A stretch of 12,805 nt of DNA from Candidatus Sulfotelmatobacter sp. (GCA_030037575.1 JASHRB010000714.1:1-12805), one strand, 5' to 3'; numbered from the stretch's first letter, positions 1 to 8,124 are shown. Made by a program: numbers and translations. Notes: a model not told the origin generated them from the letters alone.

Positions 1-1
1 G

Positions 2-1702
2 CCGGAATTCGACCAGGCGTACTACGAGCAGCTGAAGGCCAAAATCGGCGCCGAATTGTCCGATGCGCTCGACACGAAAAAGCATCCGAAAGCCGAAAGC
101 TATAACCTGGCCAAAGAGCTGAAGAAGAAGCTGCTAGCCGAAATTCCGGAAGAAGATGAAGACGCGCAGGCGAAGCTCAAGCAGTATTACGAGACCCTGC
201 GCGAGCGCATCTTCCGCGAGCAAGTCATCGAGAAGAAGCGGCGTCCCGATGCCCGCGCGTTCGATGAGATTCGCGAAATCTGGATCGAAGCCGGTGTTCT
301 GTCCCGTACCCACGGCAGCGCTATCTTCACCCGTGGCGAAACTCAGGCGCTGGTCACAACGACTCTAGGCACCAGCGACGACATGCAGCGACTCGAGGGC
401 TTCGAAGGGGAGGCCAAGAAGCGCTTCGTTCTCCATTACAACTTTCCGCCATTCAGCGTAGGTGAGGTCGCGTTCTTGCGCGGAGCCGGACGACGCGAGA
501 TTGGGCACGGCGCCCTCGCAGAGCGCGCCGTGGCCGCCGTGCTGCCTTCGGAAGAATCCTGGCCGTACGCGATGCGCGTGGTGTCAGACATTCTCGAGTC
601 CAACGGATCGTCGTCGATGGCGACAGTTTGCGGCGCCTCACTCTCGCTGATGGACGCGGGTGTTCCGCTGAAATCTCCCGTCGCCGGCGTGGCGATGGGT
701 TTGGTGAAAGAGGGCGATCAGTACGCCATTCTCACCGATATCGCCGGGGCGGAAGACCACTACGGCGACATGGATTTCAAAGTCGCCGGAACACGCGATG
801 GAATCACCGCGCTACAGATGGATATAAAGGTCGCGGGAATTACGTCGCAGATTATGCGCGAAGCCTTGGCGCAGGCCAAGCGTGGGCGCATGTTCATTCT
901 GGACAAGATGGAGGAAGTGATTTCGACCGGGCGCGCGAAGATTTCCGATTACGCTCCGCGGTTCTACACCGTGCAGATTTCAGTGGACAAAATTCGAGAT
1001 CTGATCGGGCCGGGCGGAAAGATGATTCGGTCCATCGTCGAGCAGACCGGAGTGAAGATCGATGTGGAAGATTCCGGCCTGGTGAAAGTTGCGTCAAGTG
1101 ATCAGGCTTCCGCGCAGAAAGCGCTGCAAATCATCGGCGATCTGACCGCGACTCCCGAAGTGGGCAAGACCTATCTTGGCAAAGTCACGCGACTCGCGGA
1201 TTTCGGCGCGTTCGTCGAGATCATTCCCGGGACGGAGGGATTGCTGCACATCAGCGAGGTGGCGGAGCATCGTATCGGTGACATCCGCGATGAGTTGAAA
1301 GAAGGCGATCAGGTGCTGGTGAAAGTGCTGGCCGTTGAGGGCAACCGCATCCGGCTTTCGCGTAAAGCGATTCTGAAAGAACAGCGCGCAAAAATGCAAG
1401 GCGGCGGAGGTGGGGCCGAAGGCGGTGGACCCGAAGCCGCGGTGCAGAGCGAGGCCGCTCCGGCCGTGACCGGCACGATGGTGATTGAGGGTGGGGGCAA
1501 TTTCCCGGAAGAAGAGAACGAGCCGAACTTCAATCGGGAGTCAGCATCCCAGCATCAGCATGGCGGAAATGGCCCGCATGGCGGAGACCGCGGTGGGCGC
1601 GGCGGCCGTTCGGGCGGTGGACGTGATCGTGGACGCGGGCGGCGGCATGGGGGTGGTGGCCGCGATCGTGGGCGCGGCGGCCAGGGCGGGGGTCGTCACT
1701 GA
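2..1702 (+). CDS. pnp: Polyribonucleotide nucleotidyltransferase (PNPase), 5'-truncated by window edge
   Basis: PNPase degrades RNA 3'-to-5' by phosphorolysis and works in mRNA turnover. The reading frame is open from base 2, so the TTG at 56 is not the real start. The first RNase PH domain, roughly 250 residues, lies outside the window. Visible in order are the helical linker (to about base 250), the second RNase PH domain (about 260-950), a KH domain with its GPGG loop (about 964-1133), and an S1 domain beginning VGKTYLGKVTRLADFGAF (about 1155-1380). The catalytic core is intact: the ESNGSSSM phosphate-binding loop near 600, and EDHYGDMDFK near 750-782, which carries the counterparts of E. 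coli Asp486, Asp492 and Lys494. The C-terminal tail (about 1390-1699) is Gly/Arg/His-rich with RGG-like repeats. The family assignment is certain. An upstream rpsO would be typical but is out of view. Confidence 0.98.
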   Translation, partial: PEFDQAYYEQLKAKIGAELSDALDTKKHPKAESYNLAKELKKKLLAEIPEEDEDAQAKLKQYYETLRERIFREQVIEKKRRPDARAFDEIREIWIEAGVLSRTHGSAIFTRGETQALVTTTLGTSDDMQRLEGFEGEAKKRFVLHYNFPPFSVGEVAFLRGAGRREIGHGALAERAVAAVLPSEESWPYAMRVVSDILESNGSSSMATVCGASLSLMDAGVPLKSPVAGVAMGLVKEGDQYAILTDIAGAEDHYGDMDFKVAGTRDGITALQMDIKVAGITSQIMREALAQAKRGRMFILDKMEEVISTGRAKISDYAPRFYTVQISVDKIRDLIGPGGKMIRSIVEQTGVKIDVEDSGLVKVASSDQASAQKALQIIGDLTATPEVGKTYLGKVTRLADFGAFVEIIPGTEGLLHISEVAEHRIGDIRDELKEGDQVLVKVLAVEGNRIRLSRKAILKEQRAKMQGGGGGAEGGGPEAAVQSEAAPAVTGTMVIEGGGNFPEEENEPNFNRESASQHQHGGNGPHGGDRGGRGGRSGGGRDRGRGRRHGGGGRDRGRGGQGGGRH

Positions 1703-1738
1703 TTTCTTCGCCACTGATTAGCGCGGATTCACACGGAT

Positions 1739-1771
1739 AAGGCCACGAGGAGAGTCGTGGCCTTTCTGTTT
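1739..1771 (+). terminator. Intrinsic terminator after pnp
   Basis: A 10-bp perfect stem AAGGCCACGA / TCGTGGCCTT (1739-1748 with 1755-1764) encloses the 6-base loop GGAGAG. It runs into a T-rich stretch, TTTCTGTTT. It lies 37 bases after the pnp stop codon and ends that transcript. The stem was read directly from the sequence; its function is inferred from the hairpin plus T-tract form. Confidence 0.88.
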
Positions 1772-2007
1772 GCTGAGCAATTCTGTTTGGGGCCGTTCAG
1801 GACGGCATAAGGCCGAGGAGTTTCGTTCTGCCCGATATTCATACCGCAAAATCCGTTTTAGCCTGCGGGCGGGGGAGGAGGAGTCAACGCAGGAACGCGG
1901 TCAAATCCCTATCCAGTGCGGGCAAAGCACGAGCAGACCAGGATGTGAGAGTTCGCTCTTGTGCGGGGGCGTCGGTTTGCAGAGAATCAATTCAGACGAG
2001 CAGTACG
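1772..2007. other. Intergenic stretch between pnp terminator and acyltransferase
   Basis: There is no supported gene here. A short plus-strand open frame crosses it, but that frame overlaps the acyltransferase in another phase and resembles no protein. A purine-rich GGGGGAGGAGGAG run at about 1873-1885 has no start codon at useful spacing. The promoter of the following lipid operon should lie here, but I see no convincing -35/-10 pair. Confidence 0.4.
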
Positions 2008-2733
2008 ATGAATGGATCAAGCAAACCGGGAGGTACGTTTCGAGCACCGGCTCTGGGCAGTGCGATGTTCGAGGGTTTTTGCCGGATGTTTTTCACGCAT
2101 TATTCGTCGCTTTTGGTCGAAGGGCGACAGCATCTTCCTGACGGATCGTTTTTACTGTGCAGCAATCACACCAGCCACGCCGACAGCGCGGCGCTGATGA
2201 GAGCGAGCGGGCGTAGCTTTCGGAGCTTCGCGTTGATCGGGGCCAGCGACTATTTTTTTCATTCACGGCGGGTGCGATGGCTGGTTTCGCCGTGGATGAA
2301 TGTGATTCCGATTGAACGGCAGCCGGGGCCGAAGTCGCTGATGGCCTGCCTTGCAACTTGCCGGCGGTTTTTGGAGAAGACCGGAGGGGTATTGATTCTT
2401 TATCCGGAGGGAACGCGGTCGCCGGATGGGGAAATGCGGGCATTTAAGAGCGGAGTAGGACTGTTTGCCATTGAATTGGGCGTGCCGGTGGTGCCGGCGT
2501 TTATCCAGGGCACGCATGGAATTTTGCCGAAGGGAAAGTCGCTGCCGCGAGCGGGAATAGTGACGGTTCGGTTTGGAGAACGTTTGACGGTGGAGCGCTG
2601 GCCGGCAAAATCAGTGCGCGAACGAAGGCGCAGAGTTGTGGAGGAACTTGAAGAGAGTGTTCATGCGCTGGCGGCCTGGAACGCAGCGGCGAGGGAGTTG
2701 GTGGGAATGCATGTGGAAGGTGATAGGAGATGA
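2008..2733 (+). CDS. PlsC-type 1-acyl-glycerol-phosphate acyltransferase family protein
   Basis: This is a membrane-associated acyltransferase that moves an acyl chain onto a glycerol- or dihydroxyacetone-phosphate backbone. With the ATG at 2008 it is 241 aa, normal for PlsC proteins. The family blocks appear in order: NHTSHAD at residues 53-59 (catalytic H-x4-D), NVIPIER near 98-104, YPEGTR at 132-137 (phosphate binding), and VPVVPAFIQGTH near 159-170. The start is uncertain. A GTG at 1945 adds 21 residues of atypical sequence, and an ATG at 2065 would begin just before the conserved region; none has a strong ribosome binding site. The stop is 3 bases before the next start, and that gene's Shine-Dalgarno sits inside this one, so the two are probably translationally coupled. 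Next to an alkyl-DHAP synthase homologue, the acceptor could be DHAP or alkyl/acyl-glycerol-3-phosphate rather than only the usual lysophosphatidate. That substrate is inferred. Confidence 0.9.
   Translation: MNGSSKPGGTFRAPALGSAMFEGFCRMFFTHYSSLLVEGRQHLPDGSFLLCSNHTSHADSAALMRASGRSFRSFALIGASDYFFHSRRVRWLVSPWMNVIPIERQPGPKSLMACLATCRRFLEKTGGVLILYPEGTRSPDGEMRAFKSGVGLFAIELGVPVVPAFIQGTHGILPKGKSLPRAGIVTVRFGERLTVERWPAKSVRERRRRVVEELEESVHALAAWNAAARELVGMHVEGDRR
2725..2729 (+). promoter_or_regulatory. Ribosome binding site of the alkyl-DHAP synthase-like gene
   Basis: AGGAG lies 7 bases before the ATG at 2737, inside the last codons of the acyltransferase. It fixes the start of the downstream gene and supports one operon. 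Confidence 0.7.
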
Positions 2734-2736
2734 CCC

Positions 2737-4488
2737 ATGGCTTACGAACCCAGACACATGAAATGGTGGGGATGGGGTAATGAAGACCGGCACTTCGATG
2801 CCCATGCTCATCCCGGCTTCTGGCCATATGCGAAGGAAGTGTTGGAGATCGAACGAGATGACTTCGCGGAGCGTGACTGGAAGCTTGAGAATGTGGAATT
2901 GCCGGAGGCGTGTGTCGATGAGCGGTTTCTCGCCAAGCTGCGTTCGTTTCTAAAGCCAGATCAGATTTCTGATGGGGCGAAAAATCGGGTGGTTCACGCG
3001 TATGGAAAGGGCTTCCGCGATTTATTTCGGCTGCGGCGTGGAATCGCGGCCGGAGCCCCGGATTTGGTTGTGTATGCGGAGAGCGAACGCGACGTTTGCC
3101 TGACCCTGCGAGCAGCGGCGGAGCGCGACGTGATGCTGATTCCGTTCGGCGGAGGATCGAATATTTCCGGCTGCCTTGAGCGAATGGGGAGCGGACGAAC
3201 CGCGGTGTCGCTCGACATGCGACGCAAGAGGAGGGTTTTGGAAGTCGATGCGCCATCTTGTACGGCGCGAATTGAAGCGGGAGCGTTTGGGCCTGATCTT
3301 GAGCAACAACTTGGGGAGCATGGAGTGACGCTAGGGCATTTCCCGGATTCGTTTTTGCACTCGACGCTTGGGGGGTGGATCGCGACGCGATCGGCGGGAA
3401 TGCAGAGCAACAAGTACGGCAAGATCGAAGACATGGTGATGGCGCTGCGCATGGTGACACCGGAAGGAGTGCTGGCAACGCGGACCGTCCCGAAGTCGTC
3501 CAGTGGAATCGATGTAAATCATCTCTGCATTGGAAGCGAAGGCACCTTGGGCGTCATCGTAGAAGCGACGATGCGGGTGCATTTGAGGCCCGAGAAACGA
3601 GTGGTGAGGGGTTATCTGTTCGCGGAATTCGAAGGCGGCGTAGAGGCGATGCACGAGTGCGTGCGGCAGGAATGCATGCCGACGATGGTGCGATTGAACG
3701 ATCCGGACAAGACGGCGCTATCGATGGCGTTCCGGCCTACGGCGTCGAGTTTCGCGAAAATTGCCGGCGCGGTCTTCAAGAGCTATATCCAGGCGAGGGG
3801 ATTTGCGCTGCCCCGGGCGTGCCTGATGCTGACCGGGTTCGAGGGCGGCCAAGAAGCGGTGGGTCGGCAGATTGCGGAAGTGGAGAAGATTTACCGGCGA
3901 TGCGGAGCGGTGGGGTTGGGCGCGGGAGCAGGGGAATCCTTCGAGGAGACCAAATATGATTTTCCGCATATTCGAGATTTTCTGCTCGACCGCGATGTCA
4001 CCAGCGACGTGAGCGAAACTTCGACGGTTTGGAGCAACATTATGCCGCTGTATCGCGGCACCATGGAAGTATTACGCGACAGCATCGCCGAGAGCGGCGT
4101 GCGCCCGTGGACTGGGTGCCACATCAGCCATACATATCAGACTGGGGCGAGCGTTTATTTCACGTTCGGGTTCAAGCAACAGCGTGAGCGCGAGATGGAG
4201 CAGTACTTGCGCGTGAAGCGGGCGGTGCAGCAATCGTTGGTCGATCAAGGTGCAACGCTCTCCCATCATCACGCCGTGGGGACTGAGCACCTGCCGTGGC
4301 TGATGGAAGATATTTCGCCTGTGGGTGTGCAGGCAGTTGCGGCGATCAAGCGCGGGCTCGATCCGGCGAACATTATGAACCCCGGGCGACTGACGCCTTC
4401 TGCTGATCCATTTAGAGAGTGGATGCGAATTGGGCAGAGTACAACTTCTTCACCAATGTATTTTCCAGCGAAGGGTCGAGCATCTTAG
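2737..4488 (+). CDS. FAD-dependent alkylglycerone-phosphate (alkyl-DHAP) synthase-like enzyme
   Basis: Alkyl-DHAP synthase exchanges the acyl chain of acyl-DHAP for a fatty alcohol and so makes the ether bond of ether glycerolipids. The protein is 583 aa, a little shorter than the roughly 610-660 aa eukaryotic enzymes. The N-terminal MKWWGWG (8-14) resembles the MKWNGWG motif of that family. The FAD_binding_4 domain shows PFGGGSNISGC (136-146) and GSEGTLGVIVEA (267-277). MVRLNDPD (317-324) places Arg319 where the human enzyme has catalytic Arg419. SETSTVW (426-432), CHISHTYQTGASVYFTFGF (461-479) and the active-site SHHHAVG (509-515) follow, and the protein ends with DPANIMNPGRL as in the vanillyl-alcohol oxidase fold. 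No signal peptide or peroxisomal signal is seen. A glycolate/lactate oxidase-like dehydrogenase is the alternative, but the N-terminal motif and the HHH loop favour ether-lipid synthesis. Family residue numbers are from memory. Confidence 0.87.
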   Translation: MAYEPRHMKWWGWGNEDRHFDAHAHPGFWPYAKEVLEIERDDFAERDWKLENVELPEACVDERFLAKLRSFLKPDQISDGAKNRVVHAYGKGFRDLFRLRRGIAAGAPDLVVYAESERDVCLTLRAAAERDVMLIPFGGGSNISGCLERMGSGRTAVSLDMRRKRRVLEVDAPSCTARIEAGAFGPDLEQQLGEHGVTLGHFPDSFLHSTLGGWIATRSAGMQSNKYGKIEDMVMALRMVTPEGVLATRTVPKSSSGIDVNHLCIGSEGTLGVIVEATMRVHLRPEKRVVRGYLFAEFEGGVEAMHECVRQECMPTMVRLNDPDKTALSMAFRPTASSFAKIAGAVFKSYIQARGFALPRACLMLTGFEGGQEAVGRQIAEVEKIYRRCGAVGLGAGAGESFEETKYDFPHIRDFLLDRDVTSDVSETSTVWSNIMPLYRGTMEVLRDSIAESGVRPWTGCHISHTYQTGASVYFTFGFKQQREREMEQYLRVKRAVQQSLVDQGATLSHHHAVGTEHLPWLMEDISPVGVQAVAAIKRGLDPANIMNPGRLTPSADPFREWMRIGQSTTSSPMYFPAKGRAS

Positions 4489-4582
4489 GCCGGTGGAAAA
4501 TTTTTTTGAGACCCCTCGGGTGGTCGGTAAAAGCGCGGACCGTCGGGAGGACCGCCTTAATGAAGTCGCTTTGTCTGAATTT
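4489..4582. other. Convergent intergenic gap
   Basis: This 94-base gap separates two converging genes. It holds a T7 run near 4501-4507 and short GC-rich inverted segments (GGTGGTC with GACCGCC). No hairpin is followed by a T-tract in either direction, so no terminator is called. Confidence 0.4.
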
Positions 4583-7500
4583 CTACTCTCCTGTTTGCGG
4601 CTGCTTCAGAATCACGGCCGGAACGTCTTGTTGTTTCATCAGATTGTTGTAGGCGGCAACGTCGGTTGAGACGATTGCCTTCCACTTTGTGAGTTGCTCA
4701 TCGACGGCTCTACTCACCGTGTCGAACACTTCATAGGATTGCGCAGTGGGAGCAGCGTCGGCGCTGCCAACGACGCCGCCGAGTGCGGCCAGATCGTTGT
4801 TCAGGCGAACCGGGAAGTTGAGCACGTCTTCGTCGCTCTTGGCCTTGGTCTGAATCAGCGCTTCTTCGACCGCGGTCATTTTGGTGTCGAGCGATTTGCC
4901 GGTATCGGCAATGGTCTTGGCGCGAGGATCGTTCTTGAGCCGCGTGTCGATGGCTTTGATCTGCTCGCGCAGGTCGCGAATCTGAATAATGGCGTCATCC
5001 GTTTCCGTGAGCTTGTCGCGAATTTTGATGAGAAGATCGAATTGCTTGCCCAGGTCTTCCTGGGTCACGTGCAGCCGCGGATCGGGCTTGATCTCAAGCG
5101 GCGTGGTATAGGATTTGCCCAGCACGGTCAGGCGAACCTGATAACTGCCGGGAAGCGCTTCGGGACCATCGGTGCCTCCGCCCCAGAGCGCAGAGTGAGG
5201 GATTTTGGTTGCACCCTCGTAGTGCAGGTCCCAGACAAAGCGGTTGAAGCCGGCATCGGCGGGAAGATTGCCGGCGCTCTGGTTACGGTGAAATTCTTCT
5301 TCCTCGTCACCGCCTTCTTCTTTCGTGGGATATTTGCGAATCACTTTGCCGGAAAAGTCGAGAATCTCGAGAGTGATTTTTGGCTCTTCTTTTTTTCCGC
5401 CGGAGGAAGCGGAGCTGGAGTCGGCTTTGGCGGCGTCGCTTGCAGCAGACTCGTTTTTGGCTTCATCTTTTTTGAGCGATGTTTTCAGCCAGTAGTCGAT
5501 GATCGCCCCGGCGGGAGGATTCTTGCCGACATTGCCGGTGGGGACGAAGAACGAACCACGGAAGACGGTGTGATTGGCCTCGGCGGGAGTGAACAGATAC
5601 GCTTCCTCATTGGGAATCGAATCGCGGTACTGCTCGAGCGGAGTGATGTCGTCGAGAATCCAGAAGCTGCGGCCGTGAGTGGCGACGACGAGGTCATCAT
5701 TTTTGACCACGAGATCGTTGACCGGCGCGGGAGGAAGATTGAGCTGCAGCGGCTGCCAGTTTGCGCCGTCGTGGAAAGAAACATAAACGCCTTGTTCGGT
5801 TCCTGCGAAAAGCAGCGAGGGATGTCGCGGATCGATGCGCACGGCGTGGACGTAGTCGTTGGAGGGAATGCCTTCAACCAGCGTGGTCCAGGTTTTGCCG
5901 AAATCGGTGGTTTTGAAAATGTAGGGAGCGAAGTCATCCGCTTTGTGTTTTTCGACGGCAACGTAAGCTGTGCCGGCATCGTGGGGCGAAGCTTCGATCA
6001 TGCTGACCGTGCCCCACTCCGGCATGGTTTTGGGCGTGACGTCTTCCCAGCGCTGACCGCCGTCGCGCGTGAGTTGAACCAGTCCGTCATCGGTGCCGGC
6101 CCAGATTAAATCTTTCTGAGCGGGTGATTCGACCACGGAGAAAATGGTGTCATAGATTTCGACTCCGGTGTTGTCTTTGGTGATGGGACCGCCGGAAGGC
6201 GCCTGCTTCGATTTGTCGTTGCGGGTGAGATCGGGACTGATGATCGTCCAGTTCATGCCGGCATCGGTGGTTTTGAATAGCACCTGCGCGGCGAAGTACA
6301 TCGTTTTCGGATCGTGCGGAGAAAAGACAATAGGCTCTGTCCACTGGAACCGATATTTCAAATCGGCGGCGCCCCAGCCAATAGGATTGATCGGCCAAGG
6401 ATTGATCGATTGCTCTTCGCCGGTGCGATGGTCGTAACGCGTGATATCGCCGCCGTAGGAGCCGGCGTATACCATCTCGGGATCGTTGGGATCGGGCGCA
6501 ATGTAGCCGCTCTCGCCGCCGCCTACGTCATACCAGTCGGGGCGATCAATGACGCCCTCGGGGCCGGCGCTGGCGATGGCGACGGTGGAGTTATCCTGCT
6601 GCGCGCCGTAGATGTAATACGGAAAACGATTGTCGGTGACTACGTGGTAGAACTGCGCAGTCGGCTGGTTGTAAAGCGTGGTCCAGGTTGCCCCGCCGTC
6701 AATGGAGATGGTCGCTCCGCCGTCGTTCCCGTTGATCATGCGCTTAGGGTTGTCGGGGTCAATCCAGAGGCCGTGATTGTCGCCATGCGGGGCGCGAACA
6801 CGGGTGAAGGTCTTGCCTCCGTCGTGGGAGCGATACACGCCGGTATTGAGAATGTAGACGGTATCTTCCGATTTTGGATCGGCGAAGATGTGCATGTAAT
6901 ACCAGGCGCGCTGGGTGAAACGATGGTCACCGGTCATCAGGCTCCAGGAATCACCGCCATCGTCGGAGCGGTAGATGCCGCCTTTTTCGGCTTCAATCGC
7001 GGCATAGACGCGGCTGGGATTTGCCCCGGAAACGGATACGCCGATACGGCCAAGAATGCCTTCGGGTAAGCCGTGGCCTTTGAGTTCTTTCCAAGTTGTG
7101 CCGCCGTCGATGGAACGGTATAAGCCGCTGCCTGGGCCTCCGCTGTCCAGACTCCACGGTGTGCGGCGAACTTGCCACAGCGCGGCAAAAAGAATGTTGG
7201 CGTTGCTGGGGTCCAGAACTACGTCAATGCCACCGGATTTCGCATCTTTGTATAAAACCTTCTGCCAGGTTTTGCCGCCATCCTGCGTGCGGAAAATTCC
7301 GCGCTCTTCGTTATCGCCGAAAGGATGGCCGAGCGCGGCGACGAATGCGATGTCAGGATGCTGGGGATTGATGGCAATGCGACCGACGGCGTGTGTATCG
7401 GCCAGGCCGACAAACTTCCAGGTCTTGCCGGCGTCGATGGATTTGTAAACCCCGTTGCCGCCGACCACGTTGCCGCGAATGCAGGCTTCGCCGGTGCCGA

Positions 7501-7906
7501 CATAAATCACGTTGGGATCGGATTGGGAAACAGCGATGGCGCCGATGGCTTGTGAGGCGCCTTTGGTCTGGTCGAAAATCGGTTTCCAGTTCAGTCCGGC
7601 ATCAGTCGATTTCCAGACTCCGCCGGCGGTCGAGCCGAAATAGAAAACGTCATCCTGTCCAGCCACGCCGGAAACGGCGACGACGCGGCCCCCGCGGAAC
7701 GGGCCGACGAGGCGATACTGCAAGTTTTTCCACGGGCCTTTATCTTCGCCTTCGTCGCTGCTTTCCGTAGCAGCGGGATTCGCCCCTTCAGCCTTTTGGG
7801 ACGTCTGGGTTTGAGCGGTGGAAGGATTCTCTTGGTTCTTACGTTTCTGCGCGAGCAATGGCGTGGCGAGCAAGGCAAGCAGTACAGTGAATCCGACAGT
7901 GCGCAA
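4583..7906 (-). CDS. Secreted Asp-box (BNR/sialidase-like, VPS10-like) beta-propeller protein
   Basis: This is a large exported repeat protein of the BNR/sortilin-like 'glycosyl hydrolase' group; the substrate is unknown. The start chosen is the TTG at 7906: AGGAGG sits 9 bases upstream and it opens directly on a signal peptide (basic MRT, then VGFTVLLALLATPLLA, cleavage near residue 19), giving 1107 aa. After a charged linker, about ten Asp boxes of S/T-x-D-x-G-x-x-W form run from about residue 100 to 715, for example STDAGLNW, SIDAGKTW, TQDGGKTW, SIDGGTTW, SDDGGDSW, TTDAGMNW and TTDFGKTW. These indicate one or two beta-propellers. A Lys/Glu/Ser/Ala-rich linker (about 809-840) leads to a FlgD-like Ig-type segment ending GSYQVRLTVLG (about 915-945) and a helical C-terminus with coiled-coil character. 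No lipobox is seen, so a periplasmic or extracellular location is inferred. True hydrolase activity is unproven; binding or scaffolding is equally possible. Confidence 0.88.
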   Translation of the reverse strand: MRTVGFTVLLALLATPLLAQKRKNQENPSTAQTQTSQKAEGANPAATESSDEGEDKGPWKNLQYRLVGPFRGGRVVAVSGVAGQDDVFYFGSTAGGVWKSTDAGLNWKPIFDQTKGASQAIGAIAVSQSDPNVIYVGTGEACIRGNVVGGNGVYKSIDAGKTWKFVGLADTHAVGRIAINPQHPDIAFVAALGHPFGDNEERGIFRTQDGGKTWQKVLYKDAKSGGIDVVLDPSNANILFAALWQVRRTPWSLDSGGPGSGLYRSIDGGTTWKELKGHGLPEGILGRIGVSVSGANPSRVYAAIEAEKGGIYRSDDGGDSWSLMTGDHRFTQRAWYYMHIFADPKSEDTVYILNTGVYRSHDGGKTFTRVRAPHGDNHGLWIDPDNPKRMINGNDGGATISIDGGATWTTLYNQPTAQFYHVVTDNRFPYYIYGAQQDNSTVAIASAGPEGVIDRPDWYDVGGGESGYIAPDPNDPEMVYAGSYGGDITRYDHRTGEEQSINPWPINPIGWGAADLKYRFQWTEPIVFSPHDPKTMYFAAQVLFKTTDAGMNWTIISPDLTRNDKSKQAPSGGPITKDNTGVEIYDTIFSVVESPAQKDLIWAGTDDGLVQLTRDGGQRWEDVTPKTMPEWGTVSMIEASPHDAGTAYVAVEKHKADDFAPYIFKTTDFGKTWTTLVEGIPSNDYVHAVRIDPRHPSLLFAGTEQGVYVSFHDGANWQPLQLNLPPAPVNDLVVKNDDLVVATHGRSFWILDDITPLEQYRDSIPNEEAYLFTPAEANHTVFRGSFFVPTGNVGKNPPAGAIIDYWLKTSLKKDEAKNESAASDAAKADSSSASSGGKKEEPKITLEILDFSGKVIRKYPTKEEGGDEEEEFHRNQSAGNLPADAGFNRFVWDLHYEGATKIPHSALWGGGTDGPEALPGSYQVRLTVLGKSYTTPLEIKPDPRLHVTQEDLGKQFDLLIKIRDKLTETDDAIIQIRDLREQIKAIDTRLKNDPRAKTIADTGKSLDTKMTAVEEALIQTKAKSDEDVLNFPVRLNNDLAALGGVVGSADAAPTAQSYEVFDTVSRAVDEQLTKWKAIVSTDVAAYNNLMKQQDVPAVILKQPQTGE

Positions 7907-7913
7907 GTTGGGG

Positions 7914-7920
7914 TTCCTCC
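7914..7920 (-). promoter_or_regulatory. Strong ribosome binding site setting a TTG start
   Basis: The minus strand reads AGGAGGA, then a spacer, then TTG at 7906, with 9 bases between AGGAGG and the start. It decides the start: the in-frame ATG at 8077 would place 57 extra residues before the signal peptide, and the first part of that extension lies inside the insertion sequence. Confidence 0.75.
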
Positions 7921-7946
7921 TGGTCGGTTCAAAAATGACGATGTAC

Positions 7947-7975
7947 ACGATAATCCTGTGAAGGAAATTGCACAA
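7947..7975 (-). promoter_or_regulatory. Possible promoter of the beta-propeller gene
   Basis: On the minus strand, TTGTGC (7975-7970) and TATCGT (7952-7947) are separated by 17 bases, and the -10 box lies about 40 bases before the TTG start. The match to the sigma-70 consensus is weak, so this is only a candidate. Confidence 0.25.
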
Positions 7976-8021
7976 TAAGAAATCGATGGGCGCGAGCCGG
8001 GCGGTAGCAGGATAAAATTGC

Positions 8022-8025
8022 CTAG
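8022..8025. repeat. Target-site duplication CTAG, left copy
   Basis: CTAG immediately precedes the left inverted repeat of the insertion sequence and is repeated at 10114-10117 after the right one. Because CTAG is a palindrome, it also extends the apparent inverted repeat outward. Confidence 0.75.
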
Positions 8026-8057
8026 CCTGAATTTCCACGGCACAGAGTTCGCCTAAG
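8026..8057 (+). repeat. Left terminal inverted repeat of the insertion sequence
   Basis: A 32-base end that pairs with 10082-10113 at 28 positions. Its inner part CGCCTAAG (8050-8057) is mirrored again by CTTAGGCG at 8117-8124. Confidence 0.85.
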
Positions 8058-8124
8058 AACTCGGACCCTCCAGACATTCAATCGTCACGTGAAGCCTAGA
8101 CGACTCGCTGAACTACCTTAGGCG
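8050..8124. repeat. Subterminal 8-bp inverted repeat inside the left end
   Basis: CGCCTAAG (8050-8057) and CTTAGGCG (8117-8124) are exact reverse complements 59 bases apart. They could form a stem at the left end or give transposase a second binding site. The same hexamer CCTAAG is present in the right inverted repeat. The function is inferred. Confidence 0.45.

Noticed and set aside
1770..2141. 123-codon plus-strand frame after pnp
   Set aside because: It overlaps the acyltransferase in another phase, has no ribosome binding site, and its sequence resembles no protein family.
2501..3478. 325-codon minus-strand frame opposite the lipid genes
   Set aside because: The product is Pro/Ser/His/Arg-rich with no motif, typical of antisense reading of GC-rich genes.
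4500..4560. Possible bidirectional terminator between converging genes
   Set aside because: The T7 run comes before, not after, the GC-rich hairpin candidates on the plus strand, and the minus-strand reading gives an A-run after the stem.
4694..7069. Long plus-strand open frames (471 and 251 codons) opposite the beta-propeller gene
   Set aside because: They mirror the repetitive, GC-biased codons of the minus-strand gene, lack recognisable domains, and the minus-strand frame shows clear Asp boxes and a signal peptide.
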